This document shows positions 43,966-52,669 of a stretch of DNA of 64,000 bases, piece by piece. The position numbers and the translations under genes were made by a program. The stretch spans positions 4,188,501 through 4,252,500 of the forward strand of contig NZ_OY781365.1 of assembly GCF_963676815.1 (NCBI RefSeq), read 5' to 3'. The notes beneath the pieces are model-generated. The model worked only from the letters and a program-made list of their open reading frames with translations, was not told the DNA's origin and did no database searches. How positions within the stretch are numbered: the first letter of the stretch is position 1; the number at the start of each line of letters is the position of its first letter. Source of the DNA: an uncultured Draconibacterium sp. GTDB taxonomy: Bacteria; Bacteroidota; Bacteroidia; Bacteroidales; Prolixibacteraceae.

Positions 43966-46278
43966 ATGAAACAGAAAAAAGAAATATACGAAGTTGTAGT
44001 TTGCGGAGGAGGAATGGCTGGATTTTCAGCAGCAGTAGCCTCGGCAAGGATGGGAAGAAAAACCTGTTTAATTCAAAACCGCCCCGTATTTGGAGGAAAT
44101 TGTTCTTCCGAAATTGGTGTTACAATTCACGGCGCGGCGGCTTTTCATGCTTATGCTCGCGAAACCGGTATTATTTCGGAATTACTTATTGAAGAACGCT
44201 CCGTTAATCATGCAGAGATATACGAGAATGGCTGGATAAACAGTGTTTGGGATATGGTAATGTATGACTTGGCGGTTAAAGAAAAGGACCTTACTTTTTA
44301 TTTAAATACCGACGTGGTGGATGTTAAAATGACCTCAGATAAAAAGTTGAAAGCCGTTATTGCTCAAATTCAAAACGCAGAGACCGAACTTACAGTTGAA
44401 GGTGAAATATTTATCGATTGTACAGGCGATGGCGTAGTTGCCGACCGTGCTGGATGTGAATGGAGAATGGGTTCAGAGGGCCGCGATGAGTTTAACGAAC
44501 CACATGCCCCGGAGAAAGCGTGCAATGATACCATGGGTAATTCGATCCACTTCAGAGCTAAAGACATGGGACGACCAGTTCCATTTAAAGCTCCTGATTG
44601 GGCGATAAAACATGATGACCCTGCCTATTTTTACGAGCAAGGACGCATTCCAAAAGATAAGCGAGGTGGTTTTTGGTGGCTCGAGATAGGGGTGCCTTAC
44701 CATACTATTTACGATAATGAAGATATTCGCCACGAACTTACCCGACATACATTAGGCGTTTGGGACTGGATGAAAAACCACGACCCAATTATGAAAGAAG
44801 AATGCAAAAATTATGCGCTTGACTGGATTGGGCAGGTACCTGGTAAACGCGAAAGCCGACGTATTATGGGTGAATATTTGGTGACAGAACATGATATACA
44901 AGATAAAACCGTTTTCCCTGATGAAGTTGGTTTTGGTGGCTGGTTTGTTGACCTGCATACTCCTGGTGGTTTACTTGCTGAACACGCAGAAGCATCGGCA
45001 GCAACAGAAGGCGATGAGTACAATACTTTCGATGAGTACATGGTAAAATCATACTGTGGTCCTTACGGTTTTCCGCTACGGGCATTAATTGCCAAAGATG
45101 TTGATAACCTAATGATGGCTGGTAGAAACATTAGTACCACACACGCTGCTCTAGGAACTTTACGTGTTATGGGGACAACTGCAATAATGGGGCAGGCGAC
45201 AGGCATTGCAGCAGCAATTGCGTTGGAAAATCGTGTAGAAATTAAAAGTGTTCCAAACAATTTTATAAATGAAGTTCAACAGCAGTTGCTTAAGGATGGA
45301 TGCTTTTTACTTAATTCAAAAAATACAGACGTAAAGGATTTGGCATTAAAAGCAAAGATTACAGCCAGTAGCCAAGAATTATTATATGGTGCAGGTCCTG
45401 AGACAAAAGGAGCACATGCCGGTCTAACTATTTGGAAAGACCAACCTCAATATCAGAATGAGTTTTTGGAAACACAGAAAGGACAAATTATCGGCGTTGG
45501 GTCTGATCGTTTGGATTCAGTCTCTGTTTGCCTGTCAAATGAATCAGGTGAAGTACAGGAAGTAAAAGCTATTCTTTATTCTGTCGACGATATTTGGGAT
45601 TATCGTGTAGCTCCGAGTGATGCATTGGCCGAAACAACACTTGAAGTACCTATTGGTAAAAACATGTGGGTAGATTGGGAGGTGAATCTCAATGGCAATA
45701 ATGGACTACCTCTTAACAGTTACATTCGTGTCGACCTATGCGCAAACACAAATGTAAGTTGGCCCGAAGCCGGTTGTATTCTTCCCGGACATACAGCCAT
45801 GTACCAGATTGGCGAAAACAAAATGCGTCGCTACTACAACGGTTCAACATTAAGTTTTAAAGTTTCTCCTGGGCAGGATTGCTACAAACCAGAAAATGTA
45901 ACTTCCGGTGTAACACGCCCACATAAATATACAAATGTATGGATTTCAGATAGCAACTTACCACTTGACCAGTGGTTAAAGTTGAGTTGGGATGAACCTC
46001 AAAAAGTGTCGCAGGTAGAATTAACTTTTCCGGGACATTTGTTACGCGAATACCATGCTTATGCACCTTTTTACCGTGACCCGCAATGTCCAAAAGATTA
46101 TGTGGTAAAAGGACTTGAAAACGGTGAGTGGATAACTCTTGCAAATGTTGAGGATAATTATCAACGTCAAAATAAATTGAAGTTGCTAAGGACTTACGAT
46201 TTAACAGAGTTGAAAGTAGTGGTGAAATCAACAAATGGTGAAGAATCGGCGCAGGTTTATGAAATACGGATATACTAA
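43966..46278 (+). CDS. Cytoplasmic FAD-dependent oxidoreductase (FAD_oxidored type) with long C-terminal extension
   Basis: 770 aa, no signal peptide. N-terminal Rossmann fold EVVVCGGGMAGFSAAVASAR (GGGMAG at 14-19) and NRPVFGGNCSSEIGV, then DCTGDGVVADRAGCEW and the C-terminal FAD block VDNLMMAGRNISTTHAALG. After about residue 445 there is an extension of ~320 residues that reads as beta-rich, discoidin-like (LKLSWDEPQKVSQVELTFPG). PF12831-type enzymes are frequent in polysaccharide loci but their substrates are mostly unknown. A paralogue at 55220 is exported and carries its accessory domain at the other end. Confidence 0.82.
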   Translation: MKQKKEIYEVVVCGGGMAGFSAAVASARMGRKTCLIQNRPVFGGNCSSEIGVTIHGAAAFHAYARETGIISELLIEERSVNHAEIYENGWINSVWDMVMYDLAVKEKDLTFYLNTDVVDVKMTSDKKLKAVIAQIQNAETELTVEGEIFIDCTGDGVVADRAGCEWRMGSEGRDEFNEPHAPEKACNDTMGNSIHFRAKDMGRPVPFKAPDWAIKHDDPAYFYEQGRIPKDKRGGFWWLEIGVPYHTIYDNEDIRHELTRHTLGVWDWMKNHDPIMKEECKNYALDWIGQVPGKRESRRIMGEYLVTEHDIQDKTVFPDEVGFGGWFVDLHTPGGLLAEHAEASAATEGDEYNTFDEYMVKSYCGPYGFPLRALIAKDVDNLMMAGRNISTTHAALGTLRVMGTTAIMGQATGIAAAIALENRVEIKSVPNNFINEVQQQLLKDGCFLLNSKNTDVKDLALKAKITASSQELLYGAGPETKGAHAGLTIWKDQPQYQNEFLETQKGQIIGVGSDRLDSVSVCLSNESGEVQEVKAILYSVDDIWDYRVAPSDALAETTLEVPIGKNMWVDWEVNLNGNNGLPLNSYIRVDLCANTNVSWPEAGCILPGHTAMYQIGENKMRRYYNGSTLSFKVSPGQDCYKPENVTSGVTRPHKYTNVWISDSNLPLDQWLKLSWDEPQKVSQVELTFPGHLLREYHAYAPFYRDPQCPKDYVVKGLENGEWITLANVEDNYQRQNKLKLLRTYDLTELKVVVKSTNGEESAQVYEIRIY

Positions 46279-46297
46279 ACACATTTGTATCTAAGAA

Positions 46298-47713
46298 ATG
46301 AAAATTCTACAATTAATAAGCTTTTTCTTTTTTATGATTCCGTTTACGGCATTTTCAACAAAAAGGGAGCAAGCACCAAATGTGATCATCTTTTTGGCCG
46401 ATGATGCAGGTTATGCTGATTTTGGATTTATGGGATCTAAGGATTTAAAAACTCCAAATATTGATAGAATCGCAGAACAAGGTGTACATTTTACCGACTT
46501 TCATGTAACTGGTTCTGTTTGTGCACCATCGCGGGCAGGATTAATGACGGGACGTTATCAGCACCGTTTTGGAGCGGAATTCAATTACAGTTCAAAAGAA
46601 GAGGGGGTTCCAACAAGCGAGATAATGTTGTCTGAATTTCTAAAGGAACATGGTTATAAAACGGCAGCTTATGGGAAATGGCATTTGGGCGAAATTCCAG
46701 AGTATCATCCCAACAAACGTGGCTTCGACGAGTTTTATGGATTCCTTGGTGGACACCGTAAATATTTTGCCGATGAGAAAGATGATAATCCAGAGAGAAA
46801 TACAGCTATGCAGCACAATGGCGAGTACATTACTTTTGATGGCTACCTAACCGATGAGCTTGGCAACAGTGCAAGTGATTTTATAACAGCCAATAAAGAA
46901 AATCCATTTTTTATCTACCTCGCCTACAATGCGGTTCATACACCAATGCAGGCAACCGAGGAAGATATGGCTTTATTCGAAGGACATCCGAGACAAATAC
47001 TTGCAGCCATGACTTGGGCGCTTGACAGGTCGATTGGTAATGTAATGCAAACGCTAAAAGATGAAGGGATTGATGATAATACAATCGTTATCTTTTTAAG
47101 CGATAATGGTGGTCCAACCGGACAAAATATGTCATCGAACTTACCACTTAAAGGTACAAAAGGAACTGAATTTGAAGGAGGGCACCGGGTTGCTTGTGCC
47201 ATGCGGTGGAATGGAAAAATAGAAGCAGGTTCAAAATTTGAGAAGCTTACTTCTGCATTCGATTTGTTCCCTACTATTGCTGAGGCTGCCGGAATTAACA
47301 CTGAGCCTAAAAATAAGCTTGATGGAGTTGCTCTACAACCTTATTTATCGGGAGAAAATACTTCGGCTCCACACGATAAATTGTTTTGGAGAATAACACC
47401 GTGGGCAGCTGCACGTTTTGGCGAAATGAAAGTGGTTCGCGCTGATACTTTTGGCATTGGCTTGTACAATCTTCGAAAAGATATTGGTGAAGTTGAAAAC
47501 CTGGCAACAGAGAAACCAGAGGAGCTTGCAAAAATTAAGAGTGAGCTGGTGAATTGGGAGAATCAAATGGCAGAACCATTCGGGAAAAGAAGCCCGGATT
47601 GGGAAGAAGTGAAAGGATATATGTATAGCGACTATTTAAATAACGATACAATTCGTTTCTATACGCCATACCAGTTAAAAGCATATCGAAAAACTTTATT
47701 GAATAAGAAATAA
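46298..47713 (+). CDS. Exported sulfatase, S1 family (locus 3, second)
   Basis: 471 aa, signal peptide MKILQLISFFFFMIPFTAFS. Sulfatase signature CAPSR with Cys75; LADDAGYADFGFMG carries metal-binding Asp; YGKWHLGEIPEYHPNKRGFDEFYGFLGG and FLSDNGGPTG follow. It is clearly related to the partial sulfatase at 62769, which shares the same block order and wording, so the two may act on similar linkages. Only 19 bases separate it from the oxidoreductase gene. Confidence 0.94.
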   Translation: MKILQLISFFFFMIPFTAFSTKREQAPNVIIFLADDAGYADFGFMGSKDLKTPNIDRIAEQGVHFTDFHVTGSVCAPSRAGLMTGRYQHRFGAEFNYSSKEEGVPTSEIMLSEFLKEHGYKTAAYGKWHLGEIPEYHPNKRGFDEFYGFLGGHRKYFADEKDDNPERNTAMQHNGEYITFDGYLTDELGNSASDFITANKENPFFIYLAYNAVHTPMQATEEDMALFEGHPRQILAAMTWALDRSIGNVMQTLKDEGIDDNTIVIFLSDNGGPTGQNMSSNLPLKGTKGTEFEGGHRVACAMRWNGKIEAGSKFEKLTSAFDLFPTIAEAAGINTEPKNKLDGVALQPYLSGENTSAPHDKLFWRITPWAAARFGEMKVVRADTFGIGLYNLRKDIGEVENLATEKPEELAKIKSELVNWENQMAEPFGKRSPDWEEVKGYMYSDYLNNDTIRFYTPYQLKAYRKTLLNKK

Positions 47714-47784
47714 TATTTAGGGTACTCACCCTGAGGGAGAGTCGGATTAATTTGATTATAAATATTAAACACGTTTAGGTTCAC

Positions 47785-49170
47785 ATGAAAACATTATCGC
47801 TACTTGTAAGTTTACTTTTACTCTTTCCTGTTTTTCTAAAAGCAGAGAAAAAGGAACAGCCCAATATTATATTTATCTACACCGACGACCAACGCCGTGA
47901 TGCGCTTGGAGCAACTGGAAACGATGTTATTATTACGCCGCAAATTGACAAGCTGGCAAAACAAGGCTTACAATTCAATAAAGCCAATGTAGTCTTTGCT
48001 CTTTGTAGTCCGAGCCGTGCCGCTTTGTTAACCGGACGTTACAACAGTGCCAATGGTGTTATGGATTTGGGGAGTGACCTAAACCAAGGAGAAGTATCGC
48101 TGGCAAATTATCTTAAAGAAGCCGGCTATAGTACTGCGGTTTCAGGGAAATGGCATGTAGGGCAAAGTCCTGAAAAACTGGGCTTCGATTTTCATGTAAT
48201 TTTTCATGCCAATGGCACTTATTATGGCAGACAAATTGACGATATGGGGGAAAAGAAAAAGGTAGAGAAACATTGCGATGAATATTGTGTTGACCGCTCT
48301 ATCGATTTCCTGAAAGAAGCCGCAAAAAGTGATAAACCGTTTTTCCTGTATCATAATACTCAGCTTCCGCACATGAATGGAGTGCTGATATGGGATGCAA
48401 AAGAAGAAACATTAGCAAAATACAATGTGGATGACATGCCTGTAACTTCATCTAATCGCGATGATTTATCGGGTAAGCCTGAATATTTGAAAAAAGTTCG
48501 CAATCTGAAACAGGCTAAAAAATATGGTTACCCCGATGAAAAGGCCATTCAGCAACACACTAAAGAATATTATTCGGTAATTACTGAAATGGATGATGCT
48601 TTGGGGCGTCTTTTTGCAACAATTGAAGAACTGGGATTGCGTGAAAATACTTACATTTTTTTTATGAGTGACAATGGCTGGATGTTGGGCGAACACGGTT
48701 TTACCAGTAAAGTACTTCCTTATAAACCAGCAACAGAAGTTCCGTTTTTTGTGGTTGGGCCCGGCATAAAAGAAGGAACAAATAAAAGCATTGTGTTGAA
48801 TATTGATATGGCTCCTACAATTCTCGACCTTGCCGGAATTGACACACCTGAAAACATGCATGGAGCTAGTTTTTCTCCAATGCTAAAAGGCAAAAAAGTG
48901 AAAGACTGGCGTAAAGCCTTTGTGTATGAAGGACTGGGATTGTATGGAGGTGCAAAGCCAAATTTAACCGTAGTTTCCGATGACTACAGGTATATTGAAA
49001 CCTACGACGATAAGGAACTAAATGCCCCTATTTTTAAAGAACTTTACAATCAGAAAGAAGATGCTGAAGAAGTAACTAATCTGGCAAAAACAAAAAAGGC
49101 AGAAAAAACCATTCAGCAACTTTCTGAAATAATTGAACAGCATAAATCAACGGTACTTAAAACGGAATAA
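47785..49170 (+). CDS. Exported sulfatase, S1 family (locus 3, third)
   Basis: 461 aa with signal peptide MKTLSLLVSLLLLFPVFLKA. Signature CSPSR with Cys74 (FALCSPSRAALLTGRY); metal site in IFIYTDDQRRDALG and FFMSDNGWMLGEHGF. The YTDDQR start and GEHGF block place it in a different S1 subgroup from its neighbours at 34504 and 46298, so a different linkage is likely. It is followed after two bases by the next sulfatase, so the pair is translationally linked. Confidence 0.93.
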   Translation: MKTLSLLVSLLLLFPVFLKAEKKEQPNIIFIYTDDQRRDALGATGNDVIITPQIDKLAKQGLQFNKANVVFALCSPSRAALLTGRYNSANGVMDLGSDLNQGEVSLANYLKEAGYSTAVSGKWHVGQSPEKLGFDFHVIFHANGTYYGRQIDDMGEKKKVEKHCDEYCVDRSIDFLKEAAKSDKPFFLYHNTQLPHMNGVLIWDAKEETLAKYNVDDMPVTSSNRDDLSGKPEYLKKVRNLKQAKKYGYPDEKAIQQHTKEYYSVITEMDDALGRLFATIEELGLRENTYIFFMSDNGWMLGEHGFTSKVLPYKPATEVPFFVVGPGIKEGTNKSIVLNIDMAPTILDLAGIDTPENMHGASFSPMLKGKKVKDWRKAFVYEGLGLYGGAKPNLTVVSDDYRYIETYDDKELNAPIFKELYNQKEDAEEVTNLAKTKKAEKTIQQLSEIIEQHKSTVLKTE

Positions 49171-49172
49171 AA

Positions 49173-50717
49173 ATGGACAAAAAGAGACTGGTATTATTGG
49201 GTGTGCTTGTTCTAATTATAAGTTCCTTAGGTGGAGGAGATCAAATCTTTGCATCTGAAAAAAAGTCAGAAAAGCCCAATATCATCATTATTTACACCGA
49301 TCAGCAACGATACAATACCATTCATTCTTTAGGAAATGAATTTATAAAAACTCCGAACCTTGATAAACTGGTAAAAAGTGGAACAGCTTTTACCCATACT
49401 TTTGTTACTGCGCCAGTGTGTGTGGCATCGCGTTGGAGTTTGCATACCGGAATGTATACTACTTCTCACCAAACTTATTCGAACCATCATAAATCGAAAG
49501 TAAAACCCAAAACTTCGCTTCCTGCAGAGTTAAAGAAAAACGGTTACCAGACTGTTTTGTTGGGCAAGAATCACTGTTTTTTAAGCAGTGAAGAAATGGA
49601 CATTATTGAAGGCGTTCATGCCAATAAGAATCTTGCAGAGGACAAGCGCAGTGCTGAAAAGGCAATGCCTTGGAACGTGGAAGAGGATGATACCCACCTG
49701 TTAACAAATAAAGCGATTGATGTATTTAAAACAAAAGGGGAAAAACCTGTTTTTATGTGGCTGTCATACCTGTATCCGCATACTCCGTTTCTATGTCCCG
49801 AACCTTATTTTTCGATGTATAATGATGTGGATATTCCGGCTCCGAAAGTAGAGAAAGATGGCTTAAAGGCTGCAGGGAAACCATTTCGTCAGCAATTTCA
49901 TCAAACAAATACGAATAAATTGTTGCCCTACGATGAAGCCAAAACTATGCGTATGAAACGTACCTACTACGGTATGATATCGATGATTGATGCAGAAATA
50001 GGTCGTTTACTACAGTTCTTAGATAATAATAATTTGCGAGATAATACCATCATTGTTTTTACATCCGACCATGGTGATTACCAGGGAGACCATGGGATGT
50101 ACACAAAAAGCCCTGCAATGTACGATTGCCTTACACGAGTTCCTTTTATTTGTAGTTGGAAAGGGCAAATTCAGGCTGATAAAATAAATCATTCTCTGGT
50201 TTCTTCAACCGATATAATGCCTACAATCTTGGATTTAATTCAAGTTGAGATCCCAGCCCAAGTTCAGGGAAAAAGTCTTGTGGCGGTTTTAAACGGAGAA
50301 AAAGAAGATATAGGGTGTGAGTATGTTTTTTCGGAATACGGAATTCCCGGGAAACCAATTTTAAAAACTGAATTGGAAGAGCGTGTACCAGGTTATAACG
50401 AAAATCCTATTGATTTTGCAACAGGAATCCCCTGGGAGGGAAATCCTGTTGCATTGTCAGGAAGGTTTAGGATGATTCGCTCAAAAGATTATAAGCTGGT
50501 TGAGGAGATTGGTGGAACAAATGAATTTTACGATTTAAAGAACGACCCGGATGAATTGGTGAATCTTTTTGGTAAAAAAGAATATGAAGCTATTCAAAAT
50601 AAAATGTTTGATGCCTTGCACCTATGGAAAAATACATTGCCTGGTATTGAAAAAGATTTCGATAAAATGGGAGAACGGAATTTTGTAAAGTATATTCAAA
50701 AAAGAAAAAAACAATAA
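49173..50717 (+). CDS. Exported sulfatase, S1 family, with CVASR active-site motif (locus 3, fourth)
   Basis: 514 aa. Signal peptide MDKKRLVLLGVLVLIISSLG. The formylglycine motif is CVASR (83-87) followed by WSLHTGMY; Ala in place of the usual Pro is allowed by the C-x-P/A-x-R consensus but differs from the other four sulfatases here. IIIYTDQQRYNTIHS and FTSDHGDYQGDHGMYTKSP provide the metal and substrate sites and resemble a choline-sulfatase/iduronate-sulfatase-like branch. Ends 13 bases before the GH30-like gene. Confidence 0.92.
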   Translation: MDKKRLVLLGVLVLIISSLGGGDQIFASEKKSEKPNIIIIYTDQQRYNTIHSLGNEFIKTPNLDKLVKSGTAFTHTFVTAPVCVASRWSLHTGMYTTSHQTYSNHHKSKVKPKTSLPAELKKNGYQTVLLGKNHCFLSSEEMDIIEGVHANKNLAEDKRSAEKAMPWNVEEDDTHLLTNKAIDVFKTKGEKPVFMWLSYLYPHTPFLCPEPYFSMYNDVDIPAPKVEKDGLKAAGKPFRQQFHQTNTNKLLPYDEAKTMRMKRTYYGMISMIDAEIGRLLQFLDNNNLRDNTIIVFTSDHGDYQGDHGMYTKSPAMYDCLTRVPFICSWKGQIQADKINHSLVSSTDIMPTILDLIQVEIPAQVQGKSLVAVLNGEKEDIGCEYVFSEYGIPGKPILKTELEERVPGYNENPIDFATGIPWEGNPVALSGRFRMIRSKDYKLVEEIGGTNEFYDLKNDPDELVNLFGKKEYEAIQNKMFDALHLWKNTLPGIEKDFDKMGERNFVKYIQKRKKQ

Positions 50718-50730
50718 AAAAATAGAAATT

Positions 50731-52659
50731 ATGAAACTAATAAAACTAACTTCAATACTTGTCTTGTTTGCAATGGTAAGTTGCAATCAATATGTGAAAA
50801 GAAAAGACATTCCTATAGATGGAGAAGTAACAATTCATACTGATAGATACAAACAAACAGTTTGGGGGATCGGTTTCGAAATTCAAAGTGATGCAATTGG
50901 CTCGGGTAACACCGGTTTACCAACCGATAAACATGCGGTTCCGCATGATTTAACACCAAGCGAACGCGAGCGTTTTGCCAAAGAAATGTTGGCTGGTTTC
51001 CGTTACTGCCGCTTAGCCGGAGGTTTGTATTGGCGCGGATTAGACCCGGAACAAAAATACATGCAACCTCGCTGGGATACCCAGTTAGAAGAAATTCGTC
51101 AGATGATGGATTGGGCTGGTGTGGAAGGAGTTTCATTAGAGTATTGGTCGCCGGCACCTTATTGGAAGGCTAATGAAAGTTATATCGGCAAAGGAAGAAA
51201 CGACCGTTATAATGTATTAAAATGTTTTGGACCTGATTTTGCCAATGATCCAATTTATAAAGGCGATACGGTAAAATTCTTAAAAGATTTTGGGGAAGCT
51301 TGTGCAAAAGATGTGCAAACCTTAAAAGAAGCGGGTATAAAAACCTCACAATGGGGAATGAGTAACGAACCCTGGACTTCGAATACATCCTATTCAAGTT
51401 GTAAATGGTTTACTGCAGAAGATTATGTCCGTAGTTATTACTATTCGGCAAAAGCAATTCGCGAAGCCGACCCAAATATCCTTTTAATTAGCGATACAGA
51501 ATATGGTTTCCCACGGAAAATCGCGACAGGCATGCACCGCCCCGAAGTGGCTGATTTGGTCGACGCGTATGTCGTTCATACCATTGGCTGGGATTCGGAA
51601 AGAGTGAAAGATGTTCATAAACGTATTACTGAAGAATTACCTAAGCGTCCCTGGTTTCAAAACGAATACGAGTACCTTAGTGGAGGAGCAACTCCTGAAC
51701 GTTGCTTAAACACAGCACAGCACATAATGAACTCTTTCCAATTGGGGGAAAATCCAACATGGTACTGGATTCATGCCTTAAAACCCTTTAAAAATTCTGA
51801 AGCCAGTGGTTATTCCTTAGGTTTTTGGAAATCACTTATGGAAAAATACCATGCCCAAAACATTGGGAAATATGAGCGTTGGGTAAAAGGCCCTATTATT
51901 GACAAAATGCCAGATGGATTTGAAAAGATGGAGTTTATAAATGCCATCCGCCCGGGAAAAACGAAAAAGCCAGGATTAGGTTATACATTTAGTATCAATC
52001 AAAATGCAACAGCGTATTTGGTGGTGGAAGAGAAAGGCGGTTTTGCTCCAGAGGGATGGGAAAAAAAAGACTTGGTAGTAGTTCATGAAAATGGAACAGA
52101 TGCAATTTATACTAAACAACTACAAAAGGGGAAAATCCAGATTAGTAAAAACGATGGCAAAGAGGGGGATGTTTATGGAGCACCACATGCCTTATTTTTG
52201 GAAGGTGAAGACATGGAGACTTTTAAGGTAGAAGTTGGTGTTAACAGCCCAATGAAAATACGTTCAGAAGCCATGGTTCTGGAAAAAGCAGCTATGGAAA
52301 TGGAACCGGGCACATGGATTTACAATGACTTTAACTGGAATGCTGTTGGAAGCTTTGTAAAACACATGCCTTGGGATTGTAAAGTGCTTGACATTACTGA
52401 AGCTAATTACAATAAAGACGCACGTGTGTTTGCCTATGAAAAACCAGACGGGAAACGTGTATTTGTTGTCTCTAACCGAACAGGTAAAGAATACTCATTC
52501 AAACTAAATACTGGTGTAAATAGTAAATGGCAGAGTTATCGCTATACTCCATGGGAACGTGGTGAAAACACAATGGGAGTACCAACTGAAAAACAAAAAG
52601 GAAATGAGATAATTACTGTCCTGCCTCATTTAAGCTGGGAGTTTTGGGAGGAGATATAA
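50731..52659 (+). CDS. GH30-like (clan GH-A) glycoside hydrolase lipoprotein
   Basis: 642 aa lipoprotein (Cys18). The (beta/alpha)8 start QTVWGIGFEIQSDAIGSGN resembles GH30. The acid/base Glu is expected in WGMSNEPWTS (about 211-220) and the nucleophile Glu in RPWFQNEYEYLSGG (about 305-318), the usual clan A arrangement. A beta-sandwich C-terminus (about 395-640) fits the GH30 side domain. GH30 covers beta-glucosidase, xylanase, beta-1,6-galactanase and fucosidase activities; I cannot choose. The next gene begins 10 bases downstream. Confidence 0.72.
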   Translation: MKLIKLTSILVLFAMVSCNQYVKRKDIPIDGEVTIHTDRYKQTVWGIGFEIQSDAIGSGNTGLPTDKHAVPHDLTPSERERFAKEMLAGFRYCRLAGGLYWRGLDPEQKYMQPRWDTQLEEIRQMMDWAGVEGVSLEYWSPAPYWKANESYIGKGRNDRYNVLKCFGPDFANDPIYKGDTVKFLKDFGEACAKDVQTLKEAGIKTSQWGMSNEPWTSNTSYSSCKWFTAEDYVRSYYYSAKAIREADPNILLISDTEYGFPRKIATGMHRPEVADLVDAYVVHTIGWDSERVKDVHKRITEELPKRPWFQNEYEYLSGGATPERCLNTAQHIMNSFQLGENPTWYWIHALKPFKNSEASGYSLGFWKSLMEKYHAQNIGKYERWVKGPIIDKMPDGFEKMEFINAIRPGKTKKPGLGYTFSINQNATAYLVVEEKGGFAPEGWEKKDLVVVHENGTDAIYTKQLQKGKIQISKNDGKEGDVYGAPHALFLEGEDMETFKVEVGVNSPMKIRSEAMVLEKAAMEMEPGTWIYNDFNWNAVGSFVKHMPWDCKVLDITEANYNKDARVFAYEKPDGKRVFVVSNRTGKEYSFKLNTGVNSKWQSYRYTPWERGENTMGVPTEKQKGNEIITVLPHLSWEFWEEI

Positions 52660-52669
52660 ATACTAAAAC

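Noticed and set aside
44752..45260. Overlapping minus-strand open frames of 65-90 codons
   Set aside because: They are mirror images of the FAD oxidoreductase coding frame, lack plausible starts and show no family resemblance; the same applies to similar short frames opposite the other large genes.
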